Below are positions 1 through 9,388 of a stretch of 64,000 bases of DNA, one piece after another (positions within the stretch are counted from its first letter, which is position 1; every line of letters begins with the position of its first letter). Made by a program: the position numbers and the translations under genes. A model generated the notes under the pieces. It saw only the letters and a program-made list of their open reading frames with translations. It was not told the DNA's origin and made no database searches. The DNA lies in the NCBI RefSeq assembly GCF_026213295.1, contig NC_079423.1:19366477-19430476 (forward strand), in the 5' to 3' direction. Source of the stretch: Gadus chalcogrammus. Lineage: Eukaryota > Chordata > Actinopteri > Gadiformes > Gadidae.

Positions 1-461
1 ATAGGGCCAACTCCACCATTTGGAAGTGATCAAAAAGTGATTCTAACGCTCTGAAAAGCATTTTGCGCTCATAAACAAGAAATGTTAATATCTCTGTCAA
101 TTTCAATGCAAACGTATTACTAAGCTCACCACAGGGTTATAGGGCCATTACTCCACCATTTGGAAGTAGTTTTGAGCAAAATCAACAATGTAAGGTCAAA
201 GACACATTGTTGGCCAAAAAGTGATTCTAGCGCTCTGAAAAGCATTTATGCGCTCATAAAAACAAGAAATGTTGATATCTCTGTCAATTTCAATGCAAAC
301 GTGTTACTAAGCTTACCAAAGGGTTGAAGGGCCAAACTCCACCATTTGGAAGTGATCAAAAAGTGATTCTAACGCTCTGAAAAGCATTTTGCGCTCATAA
401 ACAAGAAATGTTGATATCTCTGTCAATTTCAATGCAAACGTGTTACTAAGCTCACCGTAGC

Positions 462-599
462 GTTATAGGGCCAACTCCACCATTTGGAAGTGATCAAAAA
501 GTGATTCTAACGCTCTGAAAAGCATTTTGCGCTCATAAACAAGAAATGTTGATATCTCTGTCAATTTCAATGCAAACGTGTTACTAAGCTCACCACAGT
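462..599. repeat. Short satellite monomer S, exemplar (138 bp)
   Basis: This is a representative short unit, running from one GTTATAGGG to the next. It has the common core shared with L: CCACCATTTGGAAGT, GCTCTGAAAAGCATTTTGCG, GTTGATATCTCTGTC and the TTACTAAGCTCACC tail. In place of the long module of L it has only GAT before CAAAAAGTG. S also reads AACGCTC where L reads AGCGCTC, and has the shorter CATAAACAAG. The unit length is a multiple of three, so runs of S can keep a minus-strand frame open by chance. Confidence 0.95.
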
Positions 600-785
600 G
601 TTATAGGGCCATTACTCCACCATTTGGAAGTAGTTTTGAGCAAAATCAACAATGTAAGGTCAAAAACACATTGTTCGCCAAAAAGTGATTCTAGCGCTCT
701 GAAAAGCATTTTGCGCTCATAAAAACAAGAAATGTTGATATCTCTGTCAATTTCAATGCAAACGTGTTACTAAGCTCACCACAGG

Positions 786-971
786 GTTATAGGGCCATTA
801 CTCCACCATTTGGAAGTAGTTTTGAGCAAAATCAACAATGTAAGGTCAAAAACACATTGTTGGCCAAAAAGTGATTCTAGCGCTCTGAAAAGCATTTTGC
901 GCTCATAAAAACAAGAAATGTTGATATCTCTGTCAATTTCAATGCAAACGTGTTACTAAGCTCACCACAGG
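786..971. repeat. Long satellite monomer L, exemplar (186 bp)
   Basis: This is a representative long unit. Compared with S it carries a 47-bp module between TGGAAGT and CAAAAAGTG, plus 2 bp in CCATTACTCC and 2 bp in CATAAAAACAAG, which accounts exactly for the 48-bp difference. The module starts AGTTTTGAGC, contains AAGGTC and ends TTGGC. Whether L arose from S by insertion or S from L by deletion cannot be decided from this window. L units occur singly or in runs of two or three between S units. Confidence 0.95.
833..862. repeat. 9-bp inverted repeat in the L-specific module
   Basis: CAACAATGT at 833-841 and its exact reverse complement ACATTGTTG at 854-862 flank a 12-base spacer. AACAATG (834-840) and CATTGTT (855-861) each match the SOX-family consensus WWCAAWG, in opposite orientation. 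The structure is absent from S and recurs in most L units. Some L variants break one arm (TTGTAGG, TTGTTCG, CGACATTGT). Binding by any factor is inference; the inverted repeat itself is seen directly. Confidence 0.85.
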
Positions 972-1620
972 GTTATAGGGCCATTACTCCACCATTTGGA
1001 AGTAGTTTTGAGCAAAATCAACAATGTAAGGTCAAAAACACATTGTTGGCCAAAAAGTGATTCTAGCGCTCTGAAAAGCATTTTGCGCTCATAAAAAAAA
1101 GACATGTTGATATCTCTGTCAATTTCAATGCAAACGTGTTACTAAGCTTACCAAAGGGTTGAAGGGCCAAACTCCACCATTTGGAAGTGATCAAAAAGTG
1201 ATTCTAACGCTCTGAAAAGCATTTTGCGCTCATAAACAAGAAATGTTGATATCTCTGTCAATTTCAATGCAAACGTGTTACTAAGCTCACCGTAGCGTTA
1301 TAGGGCCAACTCCACCATTTGGAAGTGATCAAAAAGTGATTCTAACGCTCTGAAAAGCATTTTGCGCTCATAAACAAGAAATGTTGATATCTCTATCAAT
1401 TTCAATGCAAACATGTTACTAAGCTCACCACAGGGTTATAGGGCCATTACTCCACCATTTGGAAGTAGTTTTGAGCAAAATCAACAATGTAAGGTCAAAA
1501 ACACATTGTTGGCCAAGAAGTGATTCTAGCGCTCTGAAAAGCATTTTGCGCTCATAAAAATAAGACATGTTGATATCTCTGTCAATTTCAATGCAAACGT
1601 GTTACTAAGCTTACCAAAGG

Positions 1621-1759
1621 GTTGAAGGGCCAAACTCCACCATTTGGAAGTGATCAAAAAGTGATTCTAACGCTCTGAAAAGCATTTTGCGCTCATAAAC
1701 AAGAAATGTTGATATCTCTGTCAATTTCAATGCAAACGTGTTACTAAGCTCACCGTAGC
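1621..1759. repeat. Variant short monomer S' (139 bp), exemplar
   Basis: This unit starts GTTGAAGGGCCAAACTCC instead of GTTATAGGGCCAACTCC and is preceded by AAGCTTACCAAAGG, which creates a HindIII-type AAGCTT. It is 1 bp longer than S. S' usually follows an L unit that has AATAAGACATG near its end, so the pair marks the boundary of the higher-order repeat. Confidence 0.93.
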
Positions 1760-4700
1760 GTTATAGGGCCAACTCCACCATTTGGAAGTGATCAAAAAGT
1801 GATTCTAACGCTCTGAAAAGCATTTTGCGCTCATAAACAAGAAATGTTGATATCTCTATCAATTTCAATGCAAACGTGTTACTAAGCTCACCACAGGGTT
1901 ATAGGGCCATTACTCCACCATTTGGAAGTAGTTTTGAGAAAAATCAACAATGTAAGGTCAAAGACACATTGTTGGCCAAAAAGTGAATCTAGCGCTCTGA
2001 AAAGCATTTTGCGCTCATAAAAACAAGAAATGTTGATATCTCTGTCAATTTCAATGCAAACGTGTTACTAAGCTCACCGTAGCGTTATAGGGCCAACTCC
2101 ACCATTTGGAAGTGATCAAAAAGTGATTCTAACGCTCTGAAAAGCATTTTGCGCTCATAAACAAGAAATGTTGATATCTCTGTCAATTTCAATGCAAACG
2201 TATTACTAAGCTCACCACAGGGTTATAGGGCCATTACTCCACCATTTGGAAGTAGTTTTGAGCAAAATCAACAATGTAAGGTCAAAGACACATTGTTGGC
2301 CAAAAAGTGATTCTAGCGCTCTGAAAAGCATTTTGCGCTCATAAAAACAAGAAATGTTGATATCTCTGTCAATTTCAATGCAAAGGTGTTACTAAGCTCA
2401 CCACAGGGTTATAGGGCCATTACTCCACCATTTGGAAGTAGTTTTGAGCAAAATCAACAATGTAAGGTCAAAAACACATTGTTGGCCAAGAAGTGATTCT
2501 AGCGCTCTGAAAAGCATTTTGCGCTCATAAAAATAAGACATGTTGATATCTCTGTCAATTTCAATGCAAACGTGTTACTAAGCTTACCAAAGGGTTGAAG
2601 GGCCAAACTCCACCATTTGGAAGTGATCAAAAAGTGATTCTAACGCTCTGAAAAGCATTTTGCGCTCATAAACAAGAAATGTTGATATCTCTGTCAATTT
2701 CAATGCAAACGTGTTACTAAGCTCACCGTAGCGTTATAGGGCCAACTCCACCATTTGGAAGTGATCAAAAAGTGATTCTAACGCTCTGAAAAGCATTTTG
2801 CGCTCATAAACAAGAAATGTTGATATCTCTGTCAATTTCAATGCAAACGTATTACTAAGCTCACCACAGGGTTATAGGGCCATTACTCCACCATTTGGAA
2901 GTAGTTTTGAGCAAAATCAACAATGTAAGGTCAAAGACACATTGTTGGCCAAAAAGTGATTCTAGCGCTCTGAAAAGCATTTTGCGCTCATAAAAACAAG
3001 AAATGTTGATATCTCTGTCAATTTCAATGCAAAGGTGTTACTAAGCTCACCACAGGGTTATAGGGCCATTACTCCACCATTTGGAAGTAGTTTTGAGCAA
3101 AATCAACAATGTAAGGTCAAAAACACATTGTTGGCCAAGAAGTGATTCTAGCGCTCTGAAAAGCATTTTGCGCTCATAAAAATAAGACGGGTTGATATCT
3201 CTGTCAATTTCAATGCAAACGTGTTACTAAGCTTACCAAAGGGTTGAAGGGCCAAACTCCACCATTTGGAAGTGATCAAAAAGTGATTCTAACGCTCTGA
3301 AAAGCATTTTGCGCTCATAAACAAGAAATGTTGATATCTCTGTCAATTTCAATGCAAACGTGTTACTAAGCTCACCGTAGCGTTATAGGGCCAACTCCAC
3401 CATTTGGAAGTGATCAAAAAGTGATTCTAACGCTCTGAAAAGCATTTTGCGCTCATAAACAAGAAATGTTGATATCTCTATCAATTTCAATGCAAACGTG
3501 TTACTAAGCTCACCACAGGGTTATAGGGCCATTACTCCACCATTTGGAAGTAGTTTTGAGAAAAATCAACAATGTAAGGTCAAAGACACATTGTTGGCCA
3601 AAAAGTGAATCTAGCGCTCTGAAAAGCATTTTGCGCTCATAAAAACAAGAAATGTTGATATCTCTGTCAATTTCAATGCAAACGTGTTACTAAGCTCACC
3701 GTAGCGTTATAGGGCCAACTCCACCATTTGGAAGTGATCAAAAAGTGATTCTAACGCTCTGAAAAGCATTTTGCGCTCATAAACAAGAAATGTTGATATC
3801 TCTGTCAATTTCAATGCAAACGTATTACTAAGCTCACCACAGGGTTATAGGGCCATTACTCCACCATTTGGAAGTAGTTTTGAGCAAAATCAACAATGTA
3901 AGGTCAAAGACACATTGTTGGCCAAAAAGTGATTCTAGCGCTCTGAAAAGCATTTTGCGCTCATAAAAACAAGAAATGTTGATATCTCTGTCAATTTCAA
4001 TGCAAAGGTGTTACTAAGCTCACCACAGGGTTATAGGGCCATTACTCCACCATTTGGAAGTAGTTTTGAGCAAAATCAACAATGTAAGGTCAAAAACACA
4101 TTGTTGGCCAAGAAGTGATTCTAGCGCTCTGAAAAGCATTTTGCGCTCATAAAAATAAGACATGTTGATATCTCTGTCAATTTCAATGCAAACGTGTTAC
4201 TAAGCTTACCAAAGGGTTGAAGGGCCAAACTCCACCATTTGGAAGTGATCAAAAAGTGATTCTAACGCTCTGAAAAGCATTTTGCGCTCATAAACAAGAA
4301 ATGTTGATATCTCTGTCAATTTCAATGCAAACGTGTTACTAAGCTCACCGTAGCGTTATAGGGCCAACTCCACCATTTGGAAGTGATCAAAAAGTGATTC
4401 TAACGCTCTGAAAAGCATTTTGCCCTCATAAACAAGAGATGTTGATATCTCTGTCAATTTCAATGCAAACGTGTTACTAAGCTCACCGTAGCGTTATAGG
4501 GCCAACTCCACCATTTGGAAGTGATCAAAAAGTGATTCTAACGCTCTGAAAAGCATTTTGCGCTCATAAACAAGAAATGTTGATATCTCTGTCAATTTCA
4601 ATGCAAACGTGTTACTAAGCTCACCACAGTGTTATAGGGCCATTACTCCACCATTTGGAAGTAGTTTTGAGCAAAATCAACAATGTAAGGTCAAAAACAC

Positions 4701-6299
4701 ATTGTAGGCCAAAAAGTGATTCTAGCGCTCTGAAAAGCATTTTGCGCTCATAAAAACAAGAAATGTTGATATCTCTGTCAATTTCAATGCAAACGTGTTA
4801 CTAAGCTCACCGTAGCGTTATAGGGCCAACTCCACCATTTGGAAGTGATCAAAAAGTGATTCTAACGCTCTGAAAAGCATTTTGCGCTCATAAACAAGAA
4901 ATGTTGATATCTCTGTCAATTTCAATGCAAACGTATTACTAAGCTCACCACAGGGTTATAGGGCCATTACTCCACCATTTGGAAGTAGTTTTGAGCAAAA
5001 TCAACAATGTAAGGTCAAAGACACATTGTTGGCCAAAAAGTGATTCTAGCGCTCTGAAAAGCATTTTGCGCTCATAAAAACAAGAAATGTTGATATCTCT
5101 GTCAATTTCAATGCAAAGGTGTTACTAAGCTCACCACAGGGTTATAGGGCCATTACTCCACCATTTGGAAGTAGTTTTGAGCAAAATCAACAATGTAAGG
5201 TCAAAAACACATTGTTGGCCAAGAAGTGATTCTAGCGCTCTGAAAAGCATTTTGCGCTCATAAAAATAAGACGGGTTGATATCTCTGTCAATTTCAATGC
5301 AAACGTGTTACTAAGCTTACCAAAGGGTTGAAGGGCCAAACTCCACCATTTGGAAGTGATCAAAAAGTGATTCTAACGCTCTGAAAAGCATTTTGCGCTC
5401 ATAAACAAGAAATGTTGATATCTCTGTCAATTTCAATGCAAACGTGTTACTAAGCTCACCGTAGCGTTATAGGGCCAACTCCACCATTTGGAAGTGATCA
5501 AAAAGTGATTCTAACGCTCTGAAAAGCATTTTGCGCTCATAAACAAGAAATGTTGATATCTCTATCAATTTCAATGCAAACGTGTTACTAAGCTCACCAC
5601 AGGGTTATAGGGCCATTACTCCACCATTTGGAAGTAGTTTTGAGAAAAATCAACAATGTAAGGTCAAAGACACATTGTTGGCCAAAAAGTGAATCTAGCG
5701 CTCTGAAAAGCATTTTGCGCTCATAAAAACAAGAAATGTTGATATCTCTGTCAATTTCAATGCAAACGTGTTACTAAGCTCACCGTAGCGTTATAGGGCC
5801 AACTCCACCATTTGGAAGTGATCAAAAAGTGATTCTAACGCTCTGAAAAGCATTTTGCGCTCATAAACAAGAAATGTTGATATCTCTGTCAATTTCAATG
5901 CAAACGTATTACTAAGCTCACCACAGGGTTATAGGGCCATTACTCCACCATTTGGAAGTAGTTTTGAGCAAAATCAACAATGTAAGGTCAAAGACACATT
6001 GTTGGCCAAAAAGTGATTCTAGCGCTCTGAAAAGCATTTTGCGCTCATAAAAACAAGAAATGTTGATATCTCCGTCAATTTCAATGCAAAGGTGTTACTA
6101 AGCTCACCACAGGGTTATAGGGCCATTACTCCACCATTTGGAAGTAGTTTTGAGCAAAATCAACAATGTAAGGTCAAAAACACATTGTTGGCCAAGAAGT
6201 GATTCTAGCGCTCTGAAAAGCATTTTGCGCTCATAAAAATAAGACATGTTGATATCTCTGTCAATTTCAATGCAAACGTGTTACTAAGCTTACCAAAGG
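1621..6299. repeat. Higher-order repeat series with 973-bp main unit
   Basis: S' units start at 1621, 2594, 3243, 4216, 5327 and 6300, so successive intervals are 973, 649, 973, 1111 and 973 bp. The 973-bp unit reads S'-S-L*-S-L-L, where L* is the variant with GAGAAAA and GTGAATC. The 649-bp unit lacks the L*-S pair (324 bp). The 1111-bp unit has one extra S and a TTGTAGG-type L in place of L*. Units of the same type share their private variants, the usual sign of higher-order homogenisation by unequal exchange. Confidence 0.9.
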
Positions 6300-7038
6300 G
6301 TTGAAGGGCCAAACTCCACCATTTGGAAGTGATCAAAAAGTGATTCTAACGCTCTGAAAAGCATTTTGCGCTCATAAACAAGAAATGTTGATATCTCTGT
6401 CAATTTCAATGCAAACGTGTTACTAAGCTCACCGTAGCGTTATAGGGCCAACTCCACCATTTGGAAGTGATCAAAAAGTGATTCTGACGCTCTGAAAAGC
6501 ATTTTGCGCTCATAAACAAGAGATGTTGATATCTCTGTCAATTTCAATGCAAACGTGTTACTACGCTCACCGTAGCGTTATAGGGCCAACTCCACCATTT
6601 GGAAGTGATCAAAAAGTGATTCTAACGCTCTGAAAAGCATTTTGCGCTCATAAACAAGAAATGTTGATATCTCTGTCAATTTCAATGCAAACGTGTTACT
6701 AAGCTCACCACAGTGTTATAGGGCCATTACTCCACCATTTGGAAGTAGTTTTGAGCAAAATCAACAATGTAAGGTCAAAAACACATTGTAGGCCAAAAAG
6801 TGATTCTAGCGCTCTGAAAAGCATTTTGCGCTCATAAAAACAAGAAACGTTGATATCTCTGTCAATTTCAATGCAAACGTGTTACTAAGCTCACCGTAGC
6901 GTTATAGGGCCAACTCCACCATTTGGAAGTGATCAAAAAGTGATTCTAACGCTCTGAAAAGCATTTTGCGCTCATAAACAAGAAATGTTGATATCTCTGT
7001 CAATTTCAATGCAAACGTGTTACTAAGCTCACCACAGT

Positions 7039-7224
7039 GTTATAGGGCCATTACTCCACCATTTGGAAGTAGTTTTGAGAAAAATCAACAATGTAAGGTC
7101 AAAGACACATTGTTGGCCAAAAAGTGAATCTAGCGCTCTGAAAAGCATTTTGCGCTCATAAAAACAAGAAATGTTGATATCTCTGTCAATTTCAATGCAA
7201 ACGTGTTACTAAGCTCACCGTAGC
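7039..7224. repeat. L* monomer with unoccupied retroelement site
   Basis: This long unit carries GAGAAAA and GTGAATC and is followed by an S unit with the rare AAAGTTATTC. The same L*/S pair flanks both retroelement copies. Here GATAT at 7176-7180 is single and runs straight into CTCTGTC, so this is the pre-insertion form of the site. Related L* units at 1898 and in later 973-bp repeats lack the GTTATTC neighbour. Confidence 0.88.
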
Positions 7225-8935
7225 GTTATAGGGCCAACTCCACCATTTGGAAGTGATCAAAAAGTTATTCTAACGCTCTGAAAAGCATTTTGCGCTCATA
7301 AACAAGAAATGTTGATATCTCTGTCAATTTCAATGCAAACGTGTTACTAAGCTCACCGTAGCGTTATAGGGCCAACTCCACCATTTGGAAGTGATCAAAA
7401 AGTGATTCTAACGCTCTGAAAAGCATTTTGCGCTCATAAACAAGAGATGTTGATATCTCTGTCAATTTCAATGCAAACGTGTTACTACGCTCACCGTAGC
7501 GTTATAGGGCCAACTCCACCATTTGGAAGTGATCAAAAAGTGATTCTAACGCTCTGAAAAGCATTTTGCGCTCATAAACAAGAAATGTTGATATCTCTGT
7601 CAATTTCAATGCAAACGTGTTACTAAGCTCACCACAGTGTTATAGGGCCATTACTCCACCATTTGGAAGTAGTTTTGAGCAAAATCAACAATGTAAGGTC
7701 AAAAACACATTGTAGGCCAAAAAGTGATTCTAGCGCTCTGAAAAGCATTTTGCGCTCATAAAAACAAGAAATGTTGATATCTCTGTCAATTTCAATGCAA
7801 ACGTGTTACTAAGCTCACCGTAGCGTTATAGGGCCAACTCCACCATTTGGAAGTGATCAAAAAGTGATTCTAACGCTCTGAAAAGCATTTTGCGCTCATA
7901 AACAAGAAATGTTGATATCTCTGTCAATTTCAATGCAAACGTATTACTAAGCTCACCACAGGGTTATAGGGCCATTACTCCACCATTTGGAAGTAGTTTT
8001 GAGCAAAATCAACAATGTAAGGTCAAAGACACATTGTTGGCCAAAAAGTGATTCTGGCGCTCTGAAAAGCATTTTGCGCTCATAAAAACAAGAAATGTTG
8101 ATATCTCTGTCAATTTCAATGCAAACGTGTTACTAAGCTCACCGTAGCGTTATAGGGCCAACTCCACCATTTGGAAGTGATCAAAAAGTGATTCTAACGC
8201 TCTGAAAAGCATTTTGCGCTCATAAACAAGAAATGTTGATATCTCTGTCAATTTCAATGCAAACGTATTACTAAGCTCACCACAGGGTTATAGGGCCATT
8301 ACTCCACCATTTGGAAGTAGTTTTGAGCAAAATCAACAATGTAAGGTCAAAGACACATTGTTGGCCAAAAAGTGATTCTAGCGCTCTGAAAAGCATTTTG
8401 CGCTCATAAAAACAAGAAATGTTGATATCTCTGTCAATTTCAATGCAAAGGTGTTACTAAGCTCACCACAGGGTTATAGGGCCATTACTCCACCATTTGG
8501 AAGTAGTTTTGAGCAAAATCAACAATGTAAGGTCAAAAACACATTGTTGGCCAAGAAGTGATTCTAGCGCTCTGAAAAGCATTTTGCGCTCATAAAAATA
8601 AGACATGTTGATATCTTTGTCAATTTCAATGCAAACGTGTTACTAAGCTTACCAAAGGGTTGAAGGGCCAAACTCCACCATTTGGAAGTGATCAAAAAGT
8701 GATTCTAACGCTCTGAAAAGCATTTTGCGCTCATAAACAAGAAATGTTGATATCTCTGTCAATTTCAATGCAAACGTGTTACTAAGCTCACCGTAGCGTT
8801 ATAGGGCCAACTCCACCATTTGGAAGTGATCAAAAAATGATTCTAACTCTCTGAAAAGCATTTTGCGCTCATAAACAAGAAATGTTGATATCTCTATCAA
8901 TTTCAATGCAAACGTGTTACTAAGCTCACCACAGG

Positions 8936-9077
8936 GTTATAGGGCCATTACTCCACCATTTGGAAGTAGTTTTGAGAAAAATCAACAATGTAAGGTCAAA
9001 GACACATTGTTGGCCAAAAAGTGAATCTAGCGCTCTGAAAAGCATTTTGCGCTCATAAAAACAAGAAATGTTGATAT
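8936..9077. repeat. L* monomer, left part, interrupted by retroelement copy 1
   Basis: These first 142 bases of an L* unit stop at GATAT. The remaining 44 bases follow the element at 14000-14043. Together they make exactly 186 bp once the duplicated GATAT at 13995-13999 is removed, which shows that no satellite sequence was lost on insertion. Confidence 0.92.
9073..9077. repeat. Target-site duplication GATAT, left, copy 1
   Basis: GATAT immediately precedes the 5' LTR and is repeated at 13995-13999 right after the 3' LTR. Uninterrupted monomers have it once, inside GATATCTCTG. A 5-bp duplication is typical of Ty3/gypsy integrases. Confidence 0.95.
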
Positions 9078-9247
9078 TGTTGTAGGCTAATGTTATGCAA
9101 GCCGACAGCTCCCCCTAGTGGGCTTGTGTGTGTATGGACTCGGGCAGTCAACACGTGCCAGTCTTGTTATGTGACAACGCGTTCAATACATGCCTAAGAG
9201 ACTCAGCCTGACTCCGTGTATTCTTCCATGCAAATACACTTGCAACA
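9078..9247 (+). repeat. 5' LTR, copy 1
   Basis: The LTR is 170 bp, begins TGTTGTAGG, ends TTGCAACA and therefore has TG...CA termini. It should supply the promoter. No TATA box is visible. It contains a CACGTG E-box at 9152-9157 and a perfect octamer ATGCAAAT at 9228-9235. No AATAAA signal is present; AATACA (within CAATACATG) is the nearest candidate poly(A) signal. Confidence 0.96.
9228..9235 (+). promoter_or_regulatory. Octamer motif ATGCAAAT in the LTR
   Basis: This is an exact match to the POU/OCT octamer near the end of the 5' LTR. It also occurs at 13975-13982, 18319-18326 and 23066-23073 in the other LTRs. An 8-bp match can occur by chance, and any germline or embryonic role is inference. 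Confidence 0.3.
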
Positions 9248-9260
9248 TGGTGTCAGAAGT
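9248..9260 (+). other. Primer-binding site, tRNA-Leu type, copy 1
   Basis: TGGTGTCAGAAGT starts directly after the LTR. TGG pairs with the CCA end of a tRNA, and the following bases are complementary to the ...ACTTCTGACA end of animal tRNA-Leu (CAA anticodon, recalled from general knowledge). The match is 13 bases and then stops. It would prime minus-strand DNA synthesis. Confidence 0.8.
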
Positions 9261-9388
9261 TGTTTTGGAACCCAGGGAACATCCTAAGTTGCCTGTTAAT
9301 GTTACAGAGTGCGTTTAATGGTTTTGCTAGACGTAGGCCTAGTTAGAAGTTTCAGTTAGCCTGTTAGCGTTAGCGCCGCGTGGGGAAG
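9261..9388 (+). other. Leader of retroelement copy 1 with two short upstream ORFs
   Basis: This untranslated stretch lies between the primer site and the gag-pol ATG. Two upstream ATGs open short frames: 9299-9346 (15 codons plus stop) and 9318-9359 (13 codons plus stop). Both close before the gag-pol start, so they could lower translation of the main frame or be bypassed. No packaging signal could be recognised by eye. Confidence 0.5.

Larger units (their letters stand above)
1..9077. repeat. Satellite array, left block (S, S' and L monomers)
   Basis: This stretch is uninterrupted head-to-tail satellite with no gene. If each unit is started at the GTTATAGGG (or GTTGAAGGG) motif, unit starts fall at 136, 323, 462, 600, 786, 972, 1158, 1297, 1435 and 1621, giving 138/139-bp short and 186-bp long units (187 bp for the first, which has one extra base). 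All units lie in the same orientation. Units are nearly identical and are told apart by recurring diagnostic variants, for example TTGTAGG, GAGAAAA, GTGAATC and AAGACGG. The block ends inside an L unit where retroelement copy 1 is inserted. A centromeric or pericentromeric location is inference only. Confidence 0.97.

Noticed and set aside
1..9077. CENP-B box or telomere repeat inside the monomers
   Set aside because: No stretch fits the CENP-B box core TTCG....A..CGGG. TTATAGGG resembles but is not TTAGGG and occurs once per unit.
9380..9388. GTG at 9380 (and 18471) as the gag-pol start
   Set aside because: Eukaryotic translation starts at ATG. ATG at 9389 (18480) has a good context with A at -3 and G at +4.
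9248..9388. Splice sites or a separate gag message in the leader
   Set aside because: No convincing donor-acceptor pair could be supported by eye, and gag-pol is a single frame that needs no splicing.
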